Positions 44,248 through 57,150 of a stretch of 64,000 nucleotides of DNA are shown here, one piece after another; within the stretch, counting starts at the first letter, position 1; each line of letters begins with the position of its first letter. Source of the DNA: Gaeumannomyces sp. JS-464 (taxonomy: Eukaryota; Ascomycota; Sordariomycetes; Magnaporthales; Magnaporthaceae). The notes under the pieces are model-generated. The model worked only from the letters and a program-made list of their open reading frames with translations, was not told the DNA's origin and did not search any database. The DNA lies in assembly GCA_002197995.1 (NCBI GenBank), contig NGZR01000004.1:186001-250000 (forward strand), written 5' to 3'. The position numbers were made by a program, and so were the translations under genes.

Positions 44248-46732
44248 ATGCATTCAGTGCTTGCTCTGCCGAAAGGCCTCGTCTCCATCCAGGCCGTTCT
44301 TGCGAAGAGGGTGTCAAGACAGGGAGCATGGTGAGCCTGGCCGGCATCGTCAAAGACTGCCGGTTGCCCATTCCAACCAGGGGAACTGGTAGGCCCTCCT
44401 GACGACTCTCCAACACATGCTCCCCGATAAAGATACCGCAACGCCACCTGCTGACACCCCGTATAGACTTCAAGATGGAGATCACACTCTTCGACCTCTC
44501 TACTGAGGACGACAATCGTGACATCCGTCTCAGCATTTTCCGCCCCCAAGACAAGATGCCAGACATCAAGCTGGCCGATGTCGTCCTGATCAGTTCTGTC
44601 AAGGTTAGTCCTCTCGTGTCGCCAGTCGGGAGTGGCTTCATTCTGCGCCTGTCGATCTGTCTGGTCATGCCCGCCAGCTGACTGGAGTGCCCAGGTCCAA
44701 ACCTGGTCCGGCAACCAAGGGCTCATCACCCATCACTCGACCACCCTCAATGTGTACGAAGCCGCTCGTATCCCCAAGCCGCCAGGAGATGCCTCAATTG
44801 CTCTAAAGAGGAAGGCCGGGGACAAGATTAAAACGTACGGGAAGAAAGAGGGCGAATACGTCTCCTATCTCTACCACAGCGTTGACAAGAACTCCCTGCC
44901 CACTGTCGAGGAGTTCCAGGAGAGGGCAAACCAGTCCCTGAACGTGACATCACAAATTCAGCACTCTCAACAAGATCTCGAAAGACAGGTTCTATGACTT
45001 GGTCGTCCAAGTTGTCAAAGCCCCCTACAACCTTGGAGACAAAGTATCGCTCTGGGTGACCGACTACACGGTGAACAACGCCTTCTTCAACCACGTCTCA
45101 TGCGGCAGTGACGGCCTCTCTGATGATGGGTCTCGAGATGGGGATCCTTACGGCTACACCAGCAAGTTTCGCGTTGCAACCACCGACTCTTCTCCACCCT
45201 GGCCAGGCCCTTTTGGCAAGATGTCACTGCAACTCAGCTGCTGGGAGCCGCACGCTGCCTTCCTCCTTAAGAACGTCGCAGCCGGCGCCTGGGTCTCTCT
45301 ACAGAACGTCAACGTGCGGATTGGCAGGAACGGGCAGAATCTCGAGGCTTCCTGCGCGGTGACCGGGACGAACACAAGGTTCAAGGACGGTGTCCGCGTC
45401 TCAGTCTCTCGAGGCCGGGCCTGACCGGGACAGTCTCGATCCTCGCATCGTTGAAGCGCTGAAACGCAAGCGTGACTACGAGAAGAAGGAGAGAAAGGCG
45501 GGACGCCAGACCAACAATGCCCCTACCGTGGTTACTGACGCTCCAAAGGCCCAGAGGGTGGACGACCGGCAGAATGGTAGCAGGGTGGCTGGCGCCATTG
45601 CTGGCGGCACCAAGAGGAAAAACGAAGAGGACAAGCCCATGTCCAAGAGAAAACTGAAGCGAGAGAAACGGAAGGCCAATGCACGGGCGGCTGAAAGGCT
45701 GGAAAAACTGAAGACTGGGCAGTTGCATGGTCCCAGCCAGTTCCAAGAGCCCACACCCAATATTCCTGACGAGATCGAAGAGTCACCGGCACTTGATCTG
45801 AATCCTCTTGGTGAGTCTCCTTCGACTTGAGTGTTTATGGCAATCCATCTAGTGTGACCTGCACCCGCTGACCAAGTCAACGTAGTCAAATGTGAGGCTT
45901 TTGGCCAGAAGGCGAGCACCATCTCCGAGATCCTCCAGGTGCATCACGCAGTGGCCGATGTTGGCGAGGGCCAGAGAATTTCCAGGAAGCTCCCCTTCGT
46001 CAATCTCAAGTACCGAGCAGAGGTCCGCGTTGTCGACTTCTTCCCCAGAAAACTTGAGGACTTTGCCGTCCGCCGTAAAATTTCCGAGTATGACGCGATT
46101 TCCGATAGCGGAGACGGGGACTCGTCGGACGGAAGCTCTATCAGCAGCAGCTATGGCGGCAGCGGCGGCACATACGTCTGGGAGTGGCGCTTTACACTGG
46201 TGCTGGAGGATGCAGTCGCGAAACCCGACGGTGGAGGCCCGGATTGCATGGAAGTCCTGGTCGACAAACTCGAAGGCCAATGTCTGACCGGCCTGGACCC
46301 GGAAGAGTAGTATCATGCCAGATTCGTGGCTTCGTTCTCTGCCACCTTTGTCTTTCCGACACCGCACTGCGTTGCGAGATGCGCTAACCGAAAGCCGACT
46401 ATAGCTTGCGCGCCAACCCCGAGCAGCTAGCCCGGCTACGCGAGAAAATGTTTGGTCTCTGGGGAAACCTGGAGGAGCTCAAGAGGGCCCGGCACGACAA
46501 CCTGGACATCAAGGAACGCCTCCAGGCGAATTTGCCACCGCCCTGCTCCGACGTGGAATCAGTGCAGGGAGGAGGCGCGGAACAGCTGAGCAACCTCCCT
46601 TTCGCGTGTTGCATCAAGCAATACGGCGTCAAGACGAGGACTAACGATGAGAAAAAGGCCAACGCCGGTGAAGGGCGCAAGTGGACACGCGCCTTTGCTC
46701 TATTCGGGACCAAGATCAGCCTCGAAGTCTGA
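44248..46732 (+). CDS. pot1: Pot1, telomere single-strand-binding protein
   Basis: Telomere end-protection protein: OB1 and OB2 bind the G-rich overhang, the C-terminus contacts the Tpz1/TPP1-like partner. Exons 44248-44388, 44467-44603, 44695-45810, 45886-46306 and 46405-46732, all GT-AG. Start MHSVLALPKGLVSIQAVL. OB1 (Telo_bind) shows SMVSLAGIVKDCRLPIPTRG-TDFKMEITLFDLS then DIRLSIFRPQDKMPDIKLAD. OB2 (POT1PC) shows RFYDLVVQVVKAPYNLGDKV and SLWVTDYTVN, ending NVRIGRNGQNLEA. A basic Lys/Arg linker follows, then a C-terminal domain with LRANPEQLARLREKMFGLWG. Frame breaks at GGG near 44314 (one G short), AAA near 44953 and GG near 45389 (one base too many each). Pot1 is essential or near-essential in studied species, which argues against a pseudogene. 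Confidence 0.87.
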
Positions 46733-47470
46733 GAACGATGTGGCGCAGTTGGTTCTGCGTTTGGTCTGTGTTTTTGTACAAAAGTTTCGGACGCACGATG
46801 GAAACGATCTGATGTGTGCATTTTTACGTGATATATTGAACGTGGGCGATCCACTCACGCTATTCTAATGTATTTTCTTTAAATTCTTCTCTTCTCCTGT
46901 CATTTAGCTTTCAATGCGCTAGCTTCCGCGCATACGTCGAGGACCAGATTGTCAAGGACGGGTGGACATTCCGGCGGGCCGTGGCCGTTTTGATGGCTGT
47001 AAACAGAGTAACGAGACGCCCTCGTATTGGAATCCTGAGCAGCCGCGCTGCGCCTAAGGAGAGGGACTGTAAAAATATATAGCTTGTCGCGCAACTTTTG
47101 CAAGTCTATTCGTGAGCCGGGCTGGGGATATACGAAATAAGAGATACCTAATGTGACATGCAGCTTTCAAAGTTTTAGGGGGCTAGGTAGGCAGATATTG
47201 ACGTTTTGATAGCAGAGCATTATCCATTGAGAGGATGGATGAAAAATTGTAGGTAGGCCTGGGACAGCTGATTGCAAGAGACGCCCACGAAGAAAAGGAG
47301 AGGGAGAACAAAAAACAAAAAGCAAATCATTCCAAACATCGTCCTCCCAGTCCGTCCGTGAAGAAGAAAAGACATGTAGATGAAGAGAGAAATGGGGCCG
47401 AGAACGGAAAAAGCCAAGAGGAAGAGAAACCATAACAGCGCCATGAGAATTTTCTTTTTCTGTCCTATTA
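46733..47470. other. Convergent intergenic region
   Basis: 740 bp between the pot1 and cohesin-subunit 3' ends. No gene seen; should hold both terminators. Confidence 0.4.
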
Positions 47471-50400
47471 TCAGTCCCCGATAACGCTATCCTCATCCAT
47501 GCCGTCATCACCACCACCGCCACCACCACCGCCACCGCCCTCATCCTCGTCCTCGCGCTCGTCCGCGATGGGGTCGTCGAGCAGCTCGCGGCGGCGCAGA
47601 TCCTCGACGGTGCCCTCCTCGGGCTCGGGCTCGTCGTCCTCGATGTCGTCGGCGGCCACCATCTCGTCACTGAGGTGCTGCTTCCTGCCGGCCGCCGAAT
47701 CGCCGGCCGCGGCGGCCGCGGTCGCGGGCTGCTTCCCCTTGGCCGCTGCGGCAGATCTGCTCTTCTTCTTGTCGCCGGCGCCGGCGCCGACGGTCTCGGG
47801 GTCCTTGGACTCGTCCAGGAAGGCGACGACGGCCTTGAAGTTGGCGCCCAGCCGGTTTTGGTTGCGCAGGAGACGGCGGCGTAGCCGGCCGGCGCGGGGC
47901 CCGGACTGGTCGATCATGCGGGCGCGGACGATCATGACGAGCTTGGCGGCGATATCGCACAGGTTCTTCTCGGCTCGGAGCTCGGCCACGCGGCGGGCCT
48001 CCTCGGTCCGGCCCTTGTCGGCCTCGTTCTCGTCGTCGCTGAGCACGTCCTCGTCAAGCGGGTCGTCGTCGGCGGCGGCGTCGCCGAGCTGGCGCCGCGT
48101 GCGCTGCGCGTATAGGCGCTCGGCTGTGTCGTAGATGGCGATGATCTCGCCCACCTGACCCGGGTCAGTCTCGCGCACCAGCACCTTGAGTCCCGCGTAC
48201 CTGTCCGGGTCGCCGCAGGTCGCGACGGCGGTGCCGATGCTGGCGCACAGGAGCTGGAGGTCACATAGGTTGCCCGTGGCGAAGAGCCGGAGGTCGTCGT
48301 AGCCGCCGCGCGACGAGAAAGTGTGCACCAGGTTCGTATCGTACGCCTGGCGCAGGTACGACAGCTTACTGATCTCCGAGTCTGATATGTCGGACTTGTT
48401 CTGGATAGCAGTCCTGATGTCGTGCGTCTTCCATACAAAGTAGAAGTTGCACGCCTTGATCGTGTACACGGCCAGTTCGTCCTCGATGTTATCGATGTCG
48501 TCGTTGACCTCGCCGAGCCGGCCGCGGTACACCATGTTGACCAGGATGTTGATGGCTGGCGACTTGGACTCGTCTGACTCGCCCTCGGCTTCGAGAACTT
48601 CGACGCAGTGACAGATGCTGGCTAGCTTGCTGATCTTCATAACTACCGTGATAAGCTGAAGCAGGACGTTCTCGTCTAGGTTTCCGCGTACCGAAAGCTC
48701 GGTGCTCATGTCGAACCTGCGTAACGAGGCGACGATGTTCTGCCACAGGTCCTCGATCTTGCGATCAGCCAGCTCCTTCAGCTCCTCGTGCCTCTGTGCA
48801 ACGAGCAGCGCACGCGTCGCCTGGAAGATGACGGCTGAGTCGGCGTGCCTTAGGAACTGCGCACATATCTCATCTAGGAGGCGGGCGTATGTGGTGGTGT
48901 CTTGGCGAAGCTGCAGGAAGACCTCGAGGTCTAGGTGGTGGTGCAAGCCCAGGACTATCCTAGCCGTGCTCGCCTCGGCGCCGTACTTGTTCAGCAGACG
49001 AGGAATGGTGTCGGCGAGGTGAACGGCTGTTCCTTCGGGCACCTCGCCGTCGGCTGTCCTTGCCGGTCTTCTCCTGTGCCTGTCATGCTCGACGTTCTGG
49101 GCCAGGTTGAGCTGCACAGCCGCAGCAAGGACCTCGAGCAGGATCGCCTCCTCCTCACCCTCGGGCGCGACGGCGGCCCTGAAGGTTGCCTCTGTCGGCT
49201 TCGATTTTGATCTCGACTTGGACGCCTGGCTGACGCTGTGGTCGAATAGCAGGTAGCCCGCGATGATTTCCCAGTTGCTAACCTCGGGTATCTTCTCGAA
49301 TAGTGCTTGTGACGCCAGGGTGACACGAGTCTCAGTGAAGGCCGGCTCAATGACGTCGGTGGCGATCTCGACCGCTTCGGTGCGCGGCGGTACCGGCTCC
49401 TCGTCGGCCGCATAGCCTGCCAGCATCTCGGCGAGACACTTGATCTTGATCCAATCCTTGCGCGGCGAGTCATATGCATCCTGGTCCTGCTCAAAGATCT
49501 CCTCGAGCGCCTCACTTCCGCCAACCTCCTGGATCTTGAGTTCGACACTGTCCTCGATGCCGAGCACGAAAAAGTCCGAGACGGCCTTGCGTATCCTCAC
49601 GTCGGCGTCGATGATGAGCTTGCCGATTTGATCAATGTCGTCGGGCTGCAACATCTCCTGCACGCGGAGACAGTCGATGACAGATATGGCCGCCACCCTG
49701 ACAGCGACGTCCGTGTCTCTGGTACACATCTCCACCAGGCGATCCCTAAACCGCTCGATGAAGTGGCCGAGCTTCTCGGCGTCACGCTTGAAGATCCTCG
49801 CCAGCTGTCGGAGGACCTCGGCGCGGGTCCCAGGGTTCGTATCCGTGAGCATCCAACCGAGGTACCGGAGATATTCGGGCTCCATGTAGACTGTGGGGAG
49901 AAGGTAAATCCAAGTGCCGAGGGCCTCGACACACTCGGTCCGGATGCGCACATCGATGTCGCGGTAGCGGTGCACGAAGACGGTCTCAAACAGATCTGTC
50001 ATCTGCGTGCCGCACACCTCCCTGTGCTGGTTGGCTTCGTCTAAGGAGGCCTGCAAGGACACGATCTTGTCCCTGCTGGCCTTGTCCTTCCTACGGCCCT
50101 TTTCACTCTCGAGCTGCTGCGTGATCTTGATGATGCGCTCGTCTAACCTTCCTCGTGACGTTGACGAGCGCATAGTGCATGGCAAGAGAGACCGTCGTCG
50201 CCGTGTGTCGGAAGGGACGCAGGGTTGACGACGACATGGTGGCCACCCACCTGGCGATGTTCTCCATAAGGGCTTCATCCTCGTACAACGCTTGGGTTTC
50301 GTGCAGCACGGTGATGAGGGAGCCAAAGAACTCGACGAGCAGCGTCCGGAAAGATCGTGTCGTGCGTGACTTGGCGATCAGGGGATATTCGGCAAGTTGT

Positions 50401-51315
50401 TGCTGGTGGTCAAGCATTAGGCGCAATGTCGCGACAGGGGTCTGGGGGCGGGGTCTTGGGGGGTGTGCAGGGGTGAGCCGTCACGAAGCCACCGAGCCAA
50501 GCTTACATCCTCGTAGAGACTCTGCAGTTCGGCGAGTCGGTTCTCGCAGTTGTCTGGGTCGTTGACATCGTCCTCTGTGATCTGGTGCTGGCAGCCAGCC
50601 GCCTGCAGGACACAGTTGACCAGGTCCTTGACGGCTTCGGCCTTGTCTTCGCTGTAGCTGGTGTACCAGCGGCCGGCAACATCGTCGGCGCGCGCGCCAG
50701 ACCCGAACACATCGGCTGTGCGACCAGGGGCAATGTCAGCGTCCACACTCGTCCCACCATGTTGCCCAGGCTGCACGACGCGCATCAGGGGGCCCGGCGC
50801 TCACCGTAGAGGCCCTCTCCATCACTGTCGACAATTGCGACACGCGCCGCCTTTTTGGGCCTGCTAGGCAGGTCGGCGGCGTAGGCGGGGGTGGAGCCAT
50901 TGAGCTTTGGTTTCTTCGCAGCCGGCTTCTTCGCTTTGTTTGAAGACGCCGGCCGCCTCTTCTTCGGCCGCGCTGCGCCTGCTGCGGCGGCGGCATGGTC
51001 CTGGTCGTCGGGGTCGTTGATGTCGTCGTCGGGGTCGCTCAGTTCACTGTCGGAGGCGGGCGGCTCGTTCTCCAGGTTCTCGCTGTTGCCGTGGCCTTGG
51101 TTCTCGTCATCGTCTGCGTCGTCGTCGTCATCATCGTCGTGGTCTTCGGGGCGCTTGCGCTTGCCGCCGCCAGCGGGCGCGGCCTCGGGGGTGAACTTTG
51201 ACGGGGCCCGCACGACGCGCCCGGATCGGCTTCGTCGCGAGCCGTCTTCAGGGGCGGGCGACGCTGTCGCGTGGTTGTCGGAAGCCTCCATGAGCGGCTG
51301 TCTTGCAGAGGGCAT
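47471..51315 (-). CDS. SCC3: Cohesin subunit Scc3/STAG (Psc3, Irr1)
   Basis: HEAT-repeat subunit of cohesin that binds Scc1/Rad21 and DNA and is needed for sister-chromatid cohesion. Exons 51315-50805, 50715-50507 and 50402-47471. The N-terminus (170 aa) is Ser/Asp-rich with basic nuclear signals (PKKRRPASSNKAKKPAAKKP). The STAG domain is at about 260-330 (LVEFFGSLITVLHETQALYE, RPFRHTATTVSLAMHYALVN). The stromalin conserved domain at about 377-460 has FVHRYRDIDVRIRTECVEAL and YLRYLGWMLTDTNPGTRAEV. The C-terminus is acidic and low-complexity, ending in a Gly10 run and DDGMDEDSVIGD. A frame break near 50148 (GG where one G fits) joins VNVTRK to LDERIIKITQQLE. Corrected length 1216 aa, normal for fungal Scc3. 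Essential in yeasts. Confidence 0.92.
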
Positions 51316-52176
51316 TGAACTGCAGCGGGATGTGTGGCGGTCGTTGGGCGCTGGGCCGTGGATGCGACCCTTTCCTCTGGCAGGACGCCGTGCCTGATTT
51401 CGATTTCGCTAGGCGTGATTATTTATTGTCGCAGCGCGTCGGAAATTCCGCGATTGATTCTACGTGACATAACTGCGATGTGGAGCTCAAGGCGCATTAG
51501 CGCAGCCTAGAGTCGGTTGATTGGGTGTGTGCCTGAGGCAACAACCCCGCTTCTATTGGAGCCCCTGGCCCTGCTCGCCTCTTTCGGTAAAAAAAAAACG
51601 TGCAAGGACGCAACATTGAAACCGTCCTGATTGGTGCCGATTTCTGGCGGGGAGTCACATTCTTTCCGCTTCCTATTGTGCTATTGAGCTCATCGGCACA
51701 ATAGTAGACTTATCGCTGGCGCAAACAAACACTGCACTCAGGAACAAAAGCAGCCGCCTCAAACTGGAAACTCGCTTGTCCTAGTAGCTACCTACATGTG
51801 CCATCAGACAATTTCTCAAGCGATATCAGAGCACGGAAAACAACCCGAGAAGATCAAGGAGAACCCCGGGCACGACAGTCATTCGCCCAGAAGACATTCC
51901 TGTCTATACAACAAGCCTCAAGTCTTGCAAGAACAATCACAAAAATCCGCAGACGAAAACATGATTATCAACCTGATCCGATTCATTCAGGGCATTAATA
52001 TGATCATTCATCAACATGCAGTTATGAAATCCTTCAAACTGCGCACCTCATTACATCCAGACCCTCTCCAGCCGCGCCACACAATCTCGCACCACTCTTT
52101 TAGTTTCCCTCATACCCATACGGTCATTAAACCCTCCACGGAAAAGAAAAAAAAAAAAAAAAAAAAAACACTTCCT
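51316..52176. other. Intergenic region
   Basis: 860 bp between the cohesin-subunit start and the amine-oxidase stop, both on the minus strand. Contains an A20 run at 52149-52168, close to the amine-oxidase stop. No gene recognised. Confidence 0.4.
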
Positions 52177-54654
52177 TTAAGCGCCAGCGGCCGGGGGCAC
52201 CTCAACGGGCCCGTTGTGCGGCAGGCTAGCCTTGCCCTGGGCGCGGGCGGCAAAGATGCCAGCCAGCGAGTCCTCGGGACCGGCGTTAAGGCAGCTGGGC
52301 GCGTTGACGCCGTTGGTAAACGGCTTGACGCCCTCGACAACAGTGCCGTCTGAGTTGTAGATCACGGCGTTGCTCAGGTCGGTCGTCAGTTCCGTGTCAC
52401 CCCAGTTCTGGGGCGCGAACATGATGCTCGAGTGGGCCTCGGACATGATAGTGTTCGGTACATCTTCGGACCTTGTGTAATGCTGCATCCCCAGGTTAAC
52501 CCACGCCACCAGGTCCTCCTGTACTAGGCTCTCGCCGTTGAAGAACTTGTAGAACTCGACCACGGGCGCCTCAGGCACGTTCTGATTCAGCGACGACGAC
52601 GAGCCGGGCTCCGTGTCGTGCTGCCGCGACACGGCAAAGGGCTGCTTGGCGAACTGGGCGTTCTTGATGAAGAACGGCGAGTTCTTGGAGGGCAGCACCA
52701 CGTTGGAGAGCCCGGGCAGGATGCGGTAGCCGCGCGGCATGCCCCATTTGTTCTTGCGCTCCTTGTTGATGACGGCGTACATGGACTGGCCATTGGCGGG
52801 CGTCTGCAGCAGCCCTTCGTTCTCGGTCTGCAGCTCGCTGACTTTGTATTTCATCATCTCGAAGGCGCCGCGCTCGGGGAACCACGGCTGCGTGACGTTC
52901 TCGACGACGATGTCAGTGCGCTGGAACGTGTTCTTGGAGTCGATCAGGTCGAAGTCGACCTTGAAGTTCATGACGTGGCTGTGCAGCGTGCCCGCGATGG
53001 TCTCCTCGATGCGCGGGCCCCAGAGGCCCTCGTCGTCGGGCCGGTAGTAGTTGGCCTGCACGTAGCCGCTGGCGTGCGCGTCGACCGTGACGGTGCCGTC
53101 AACCCAGAACCCGTAGTCCCAAAGGTAATCGTAGTTGCCAATGGTTCCAATCATGCGCACGACCAGCTTGGAGCCTTTAGTAGCTTGCAAATACTCGGCT
53201 TCGGCGTGGCGCGTGATGGGGTGCCGATATCCGCTTCAAAAATGCAAATGTTACCCGGCTGGTGGAACACGGTGGTGCCAGAGCTGTAGGTGCTGTTCAA
53301 GTAGGTGGCGCCGTAGGGGCAGTCGTAACCGGGCACGAGACGGCCGGCCTGGTTTCCGATGCCGTAGAAACGATCCATGTACGCAGTATTGGCTTGGAAC
53401 GGGTTGTTGCCAGCGTACTGGGCGATGGCGTCCTGCAGCGACAGCTCATAAATGATGCGCTCGCCCTTGAACTTGATATCGTAGAACTGCACGCCGACGT
53501 CGCGGTCGTAGCGCGTGTAGAAGCTCCAGCCCATGTACTCGACGTACTTGTTCTCCTTGTCGACCTTGTAGCGCTTGCCGTCGAGCTGCAACATCGTGGG
53601 CGCGAAGCGGTTCTCGAGCTCGCGGACTGGGCCGCCCTTGCGGTCTTTGCGCAGGTAGTCGATGTTCTTGGACGGCGGCGGGTTCTTGTTGATGCGCTTG
53701 GCGACCCAGGCCTCGCGCAGCTCCTCGACGCTCTTGTAGACCTTGAGGTCGTACACGATCATGCGGAGCTTCCACAGCGACGGGTCGGTGCCCGCGAGGT
53801 CCCAGCTAATGTACAGGTCCGACGGCTGGTCGTACGAAGCAAGACCGGCGCGGCGCCAGGCGGTCCAGGCGTTGGCCGTGGAGCCATCTGTCGAATACGG
53901 GTTCGTAAAAAAATATGTTCCCGTCGAGCGCTTGTCGTTATTGCCAAAGTACTGGAAGTCGACGAGGTCCTGCATGATGTCGGCGATGGCCGACGTGGTC
54001 TGGTTGACGATGGCGTCGACGGCCTTCGCGCGCGGGCCGTTCATCAGCCAGCCGGCGTTCCAGTGGATCTTGCCGCCATTGGGGCCGTTGTAGATATGGT
54101 CCAGCGACTCGATCTTGGTCTTGTTGCTCAGGGGCAAAGGCCCGACCGAGTACTCGGCAATGACGGGCGGGTTCTTGGCACCCTCGTTAAGCACGACGCG
54201 GGCATAGCGAGAAACCGGCGGGCCATTGCGGTCCAGGTATGACAGGACATCCGTCTTATTGGGCTTGAGGGCCTCAATGTGCTATTGATGGTGCTTCTGG
54301 GTCAGCTCCAGCTTTTAAGGGGTGCAAAAGTGGGCAGGCCAAATCGCCCAGATATTGATCACTTACGAAGATGTAGTTGTCATTGATGGCTAGAGTCGGG
54401 CTGGTGGCGTTGGTCAGGTTGAGTGCCTTGTTCTCCGACAGGAAGCTGACGACGGAAGTCATCTCGGCAGCGGTCAGGGCCGCGAAGGGGTTTGCCTTGG
54501 GCGCCTTCACGGGGATGTCGACGGGGGCTGGGCACGTGTCCCTGGTTCTCAGGGACGGCCTGCCCTGGCCGCGCGACGAAAGGCGCACATTGGGAGCCGC
54601 ATCGCCCAAGCCAAGGATGCCAAAGATGGCGAGCGCGAAGGGTGCCGACCTCAT
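52177..54654 (-). CDS. Secreted copper amine oxidase
   Basis: Copper/topaquinone amine oxidase: oxidises primary amines to aldehydes with release of H2O2 and ammonia. Exons 54654-54367 and 54281-52177. An N-terminal signal peptide (MRSAPFALAIFGILGLGDAA) indicates export. Active-site features are complete: TIGNYDYLWDYGFW with the Tyr that becomes TPQ (about residue 479), the likely catalytic Asp in AYMDRFYGIG (about 399), copper ligands in GTLHSHVMNFKVD (His-x-His, about 529) and a third His in SEAHSSIMFAPQNW (about 711). Several N-x-S/T glycosylation sites. A frame break lies just before the TPQ site, at the G4 run 53217-53220 of the plus strand; five are needed, giving TPITRHAEAEYLQATKGSKL. 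Corrected length 797 aa with coding length divisible by three. Confidence 0.9.
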
Positions 54655-56077
54655 GGTGTTTGCTGATCTTCTGTGAAGACTCGGGCTTATGAGGATGATG
54701 ATTTCCTGAGCTGGAGGCCTTGAGAGGAGGCTGAGGGCTGCCGATCAACCCTCCAGACGATCCGGAAGGTGGGCGTCACGATCATTGTTATATCCGCGTC
54801 CCCAAGGGAATCGGGAAACCCTGTCGAGACGCATGTTGTCTTGCCGCCTCCCAAGACACGCACCGCCGAGCAACGAGAAGACGATCCCCTCATGACCAGC
54901 CCTGAGCCTGCCCGACGAAGTCCCCAGTTTCCAGGCAATTGGATCCGGCAACGGCCAGACTAGAGCGAAGGAAGAAAATTCCACCAGGACAGCGGGGTTG
55001 TTTGCAGATATATTACCCAAAAAGGTACAACGGGCGCAACTACTCCAGGCTGGGTGTGCCTATCGGCCAGCCACAGCTCGCGACTGATAGGCAAATGTTG
55101 CTTAGAGAGACGCAGAGGCGGCAGAGATGCCGGCGATCGGACCCGCTGACTTGGCGCCCGCCCGGGCGGCTGGCGTGGTGGGTGTGGTGTGACTATCTCG
55201 GCAGGGAGTGCTGGAGCTATCGGTGCCTGGTATGTATGTGCCCGGAGGAGCTGCTGGGTTGGGTGAGCAGGGTGGGGGTGTCGCCGTTAGTTCAAGGGAC
55301 AAACCCGGTATACCAATCTACGAGAGCCCGTGTCACTACCCGATATCACCGGCCCCGTGGACGAGCAATGTCAGTTGAGTCAGGCCAGGCGCCAGGGCGG
55401 CTCCAGCCGCGGCTTTTTTTTTTTCTCTCGCTCTCTAGGCTTTTCCATCAGGGCCTGCCCGTGCGTAAGGGAGATGACGGGATGGATCCTCCACACGGAG
55501 AAGCAAGGCCAAGCAATTGGTCGCCAACAATGTTCTGCCGTCGCCTCGTGGGGTCGATTGTGGGATAAAGGGGATACATACATGCCGACAGGCTACCTAT
55601 CTCGAGAGTTAATCAAAGTTGCAATATAATGCGGAGCCACGCTTGGAATATCATCTCCGCATCTGCCGGCCGACCAACTGACCTACCAAGGCCTTCCCGG
55701 GGAGTGCAAGCGGCTCAGAGGGGCCCAAGCGGCGTGCCCGACTTTGGTTTTTGCCCTCCTTTACCCTTGTTCTAGGTGCCATCTTTCTTCAGGTATTGCT
55801 TAAAGGCGTTTGGAAGTGACGGGCGCCCCTGAGAGGACGCGCTTTCGTGGACAGAGGATGCCTGACCATCAGTGGCAGGTACGAAGGCTTGGCATCTAGG
55901 TAATACCTACCTAGTTTGGCTGGCCTATTAGAATTGAGGGTTATCGCCAAACCCTCTAGGTTGCTTAAATCCCGCAGGATAAGCCTATCTCTTTATGATA
56001 CGGGCGTGGTATTCTCGGGTGGGAGGACCACAGTTGGGTGTGCGGATCGCCGAGAGATCTCCCGTGGCAGCCAATCC
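54655..56077. other. Intergenic region upstream of the amine oxidase
   Basis: 1.4 kb with no gene I can support. It contains a T-rich run near 55416 and a small CTAGGTA repeat near 55893-55917. Open frames of 60-200 codons occur but show no domain and have abnormal composition. Confidence 0.45.
55893..55917. repeat. Short CTAGGTA/TACCTA repeat
   Basis: About 25 bp copy of the dispersed ACCT/TAGG motif, close to the left end of the AT-rich element. Confidence 0.5.
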
Positions 56078-57150
56078 GACCTCACCAATTGGATCCCCCA
56101 GTTGAAACTGATTGGATCCCCTGTTGCCTGAATGGGAAACGGCCTAGAAACCCACGAATTAGCCTGGGTTAGCCAGCCACAGCCCTAATAGAATCTCTTT
56201 TCTTATAAAATACGGCTGTTAATTGCATGAAAAAACGCGATTAATAATGCGATTAATATAATTTGATTTGTGTAATTTAAAAATGTAATAATTTAATTAA
56301 TAATAACTTAATTAATACTTAAATAAGCGTAATTAATAACGCTTTAAAGTAAAATGCAAATAGTTAAATAAATAAAACGTATAACGTACTTTTTAATTGT
56401 TAAGTACCGTGTTAAACGGTTATTTAAACGCATAAAAAATTATAGTTTTTTTTATAAACTTTATAACATTTTTAATTACAATTAATACATATTTTGTAGT
56501 AAAAGGGTTGAAATTTCCGCTGGTAATAATAATAACAAGCGTTAAAAAGCGGTTTTATTATAATATTACTTTTATTAAAGTAAATTAAAAAATTTTAACT
56601 TTTTTTATATAAAAATATACATTTAAATTAATTTTTAGCTTTTATTTTAACTGTATTACATATTGTTATTAATATTGCAAAAAAAAGGTAAAACGTAAAA
56701 AAACTAGTACCAGGTTTTTTAACTTTTAAAAACTAAAGTTAAATTTTTTATAACTTTTATAGCAAAATTTATATTATAATTTTACACGTTTTTTTAATTA
56801 ATAAACTAGGTATTATATAAACACACTTTTAAAAATTGCTTAGCTAACGCTTTTAATTACTAGGAAAATATTACGTAAAAAATCGTTTTAATTTTTAAAT
56901 CTTATTGCAAATTTAACTAATTTAACCTTTTTTAAATTTAATAATTTTTATTTTTATTTTTTGCTAATTTTTTTAATTGCGTTATTAATTGCTTATATAT
57001 ATTTTACTTGAATTTCGCTAGTTTTTTTATTTCCCTTAATTATTAAGGCTATGGCTAACCCAGGCTAATTTGCGGGTTTCCAGGCCCTTTTCCCATCTAG
57101 GTGATAGGGGATCCAATTAATTTTAGCTGGGGGATCCAACCAGTGAGGTC
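56078..57150. mobile_element. AT-rich decayed DNA transposon with ~110-bp terminal inverted repeats
   Basis: The two ends are long inverted repeats: the left arm (56078-56190) and the right arm (57045-57150, reversed) share GACCTCAC, TTGGATCCCCCAG, ATTGGATCCCCT, ATGGGAAA, GGCCT-GAAACCC and ATTAGCCTGGGTTAGCCA in the same order, with mostly C/T and G/A differences. Between them about 850 bp is extremely AT-rich (runs of AATTAATA, TTTTAAAA) and has no open frame of note. This contrast with GC-rich flanks, and the transition bias between arms, fit repeat-induced point mutation of a transposon or a MITE-like derivative. I could not define a target duplication. The superfamily is unknown. Confidence 0.75.

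Noticed and set aside
55000..55570. Plus-strand open frame of about 200 codons upstream of the amine oxidase
   Set aside because: Cys/Arg/Trp-rich with no family resemblance or splice support; probably chance.
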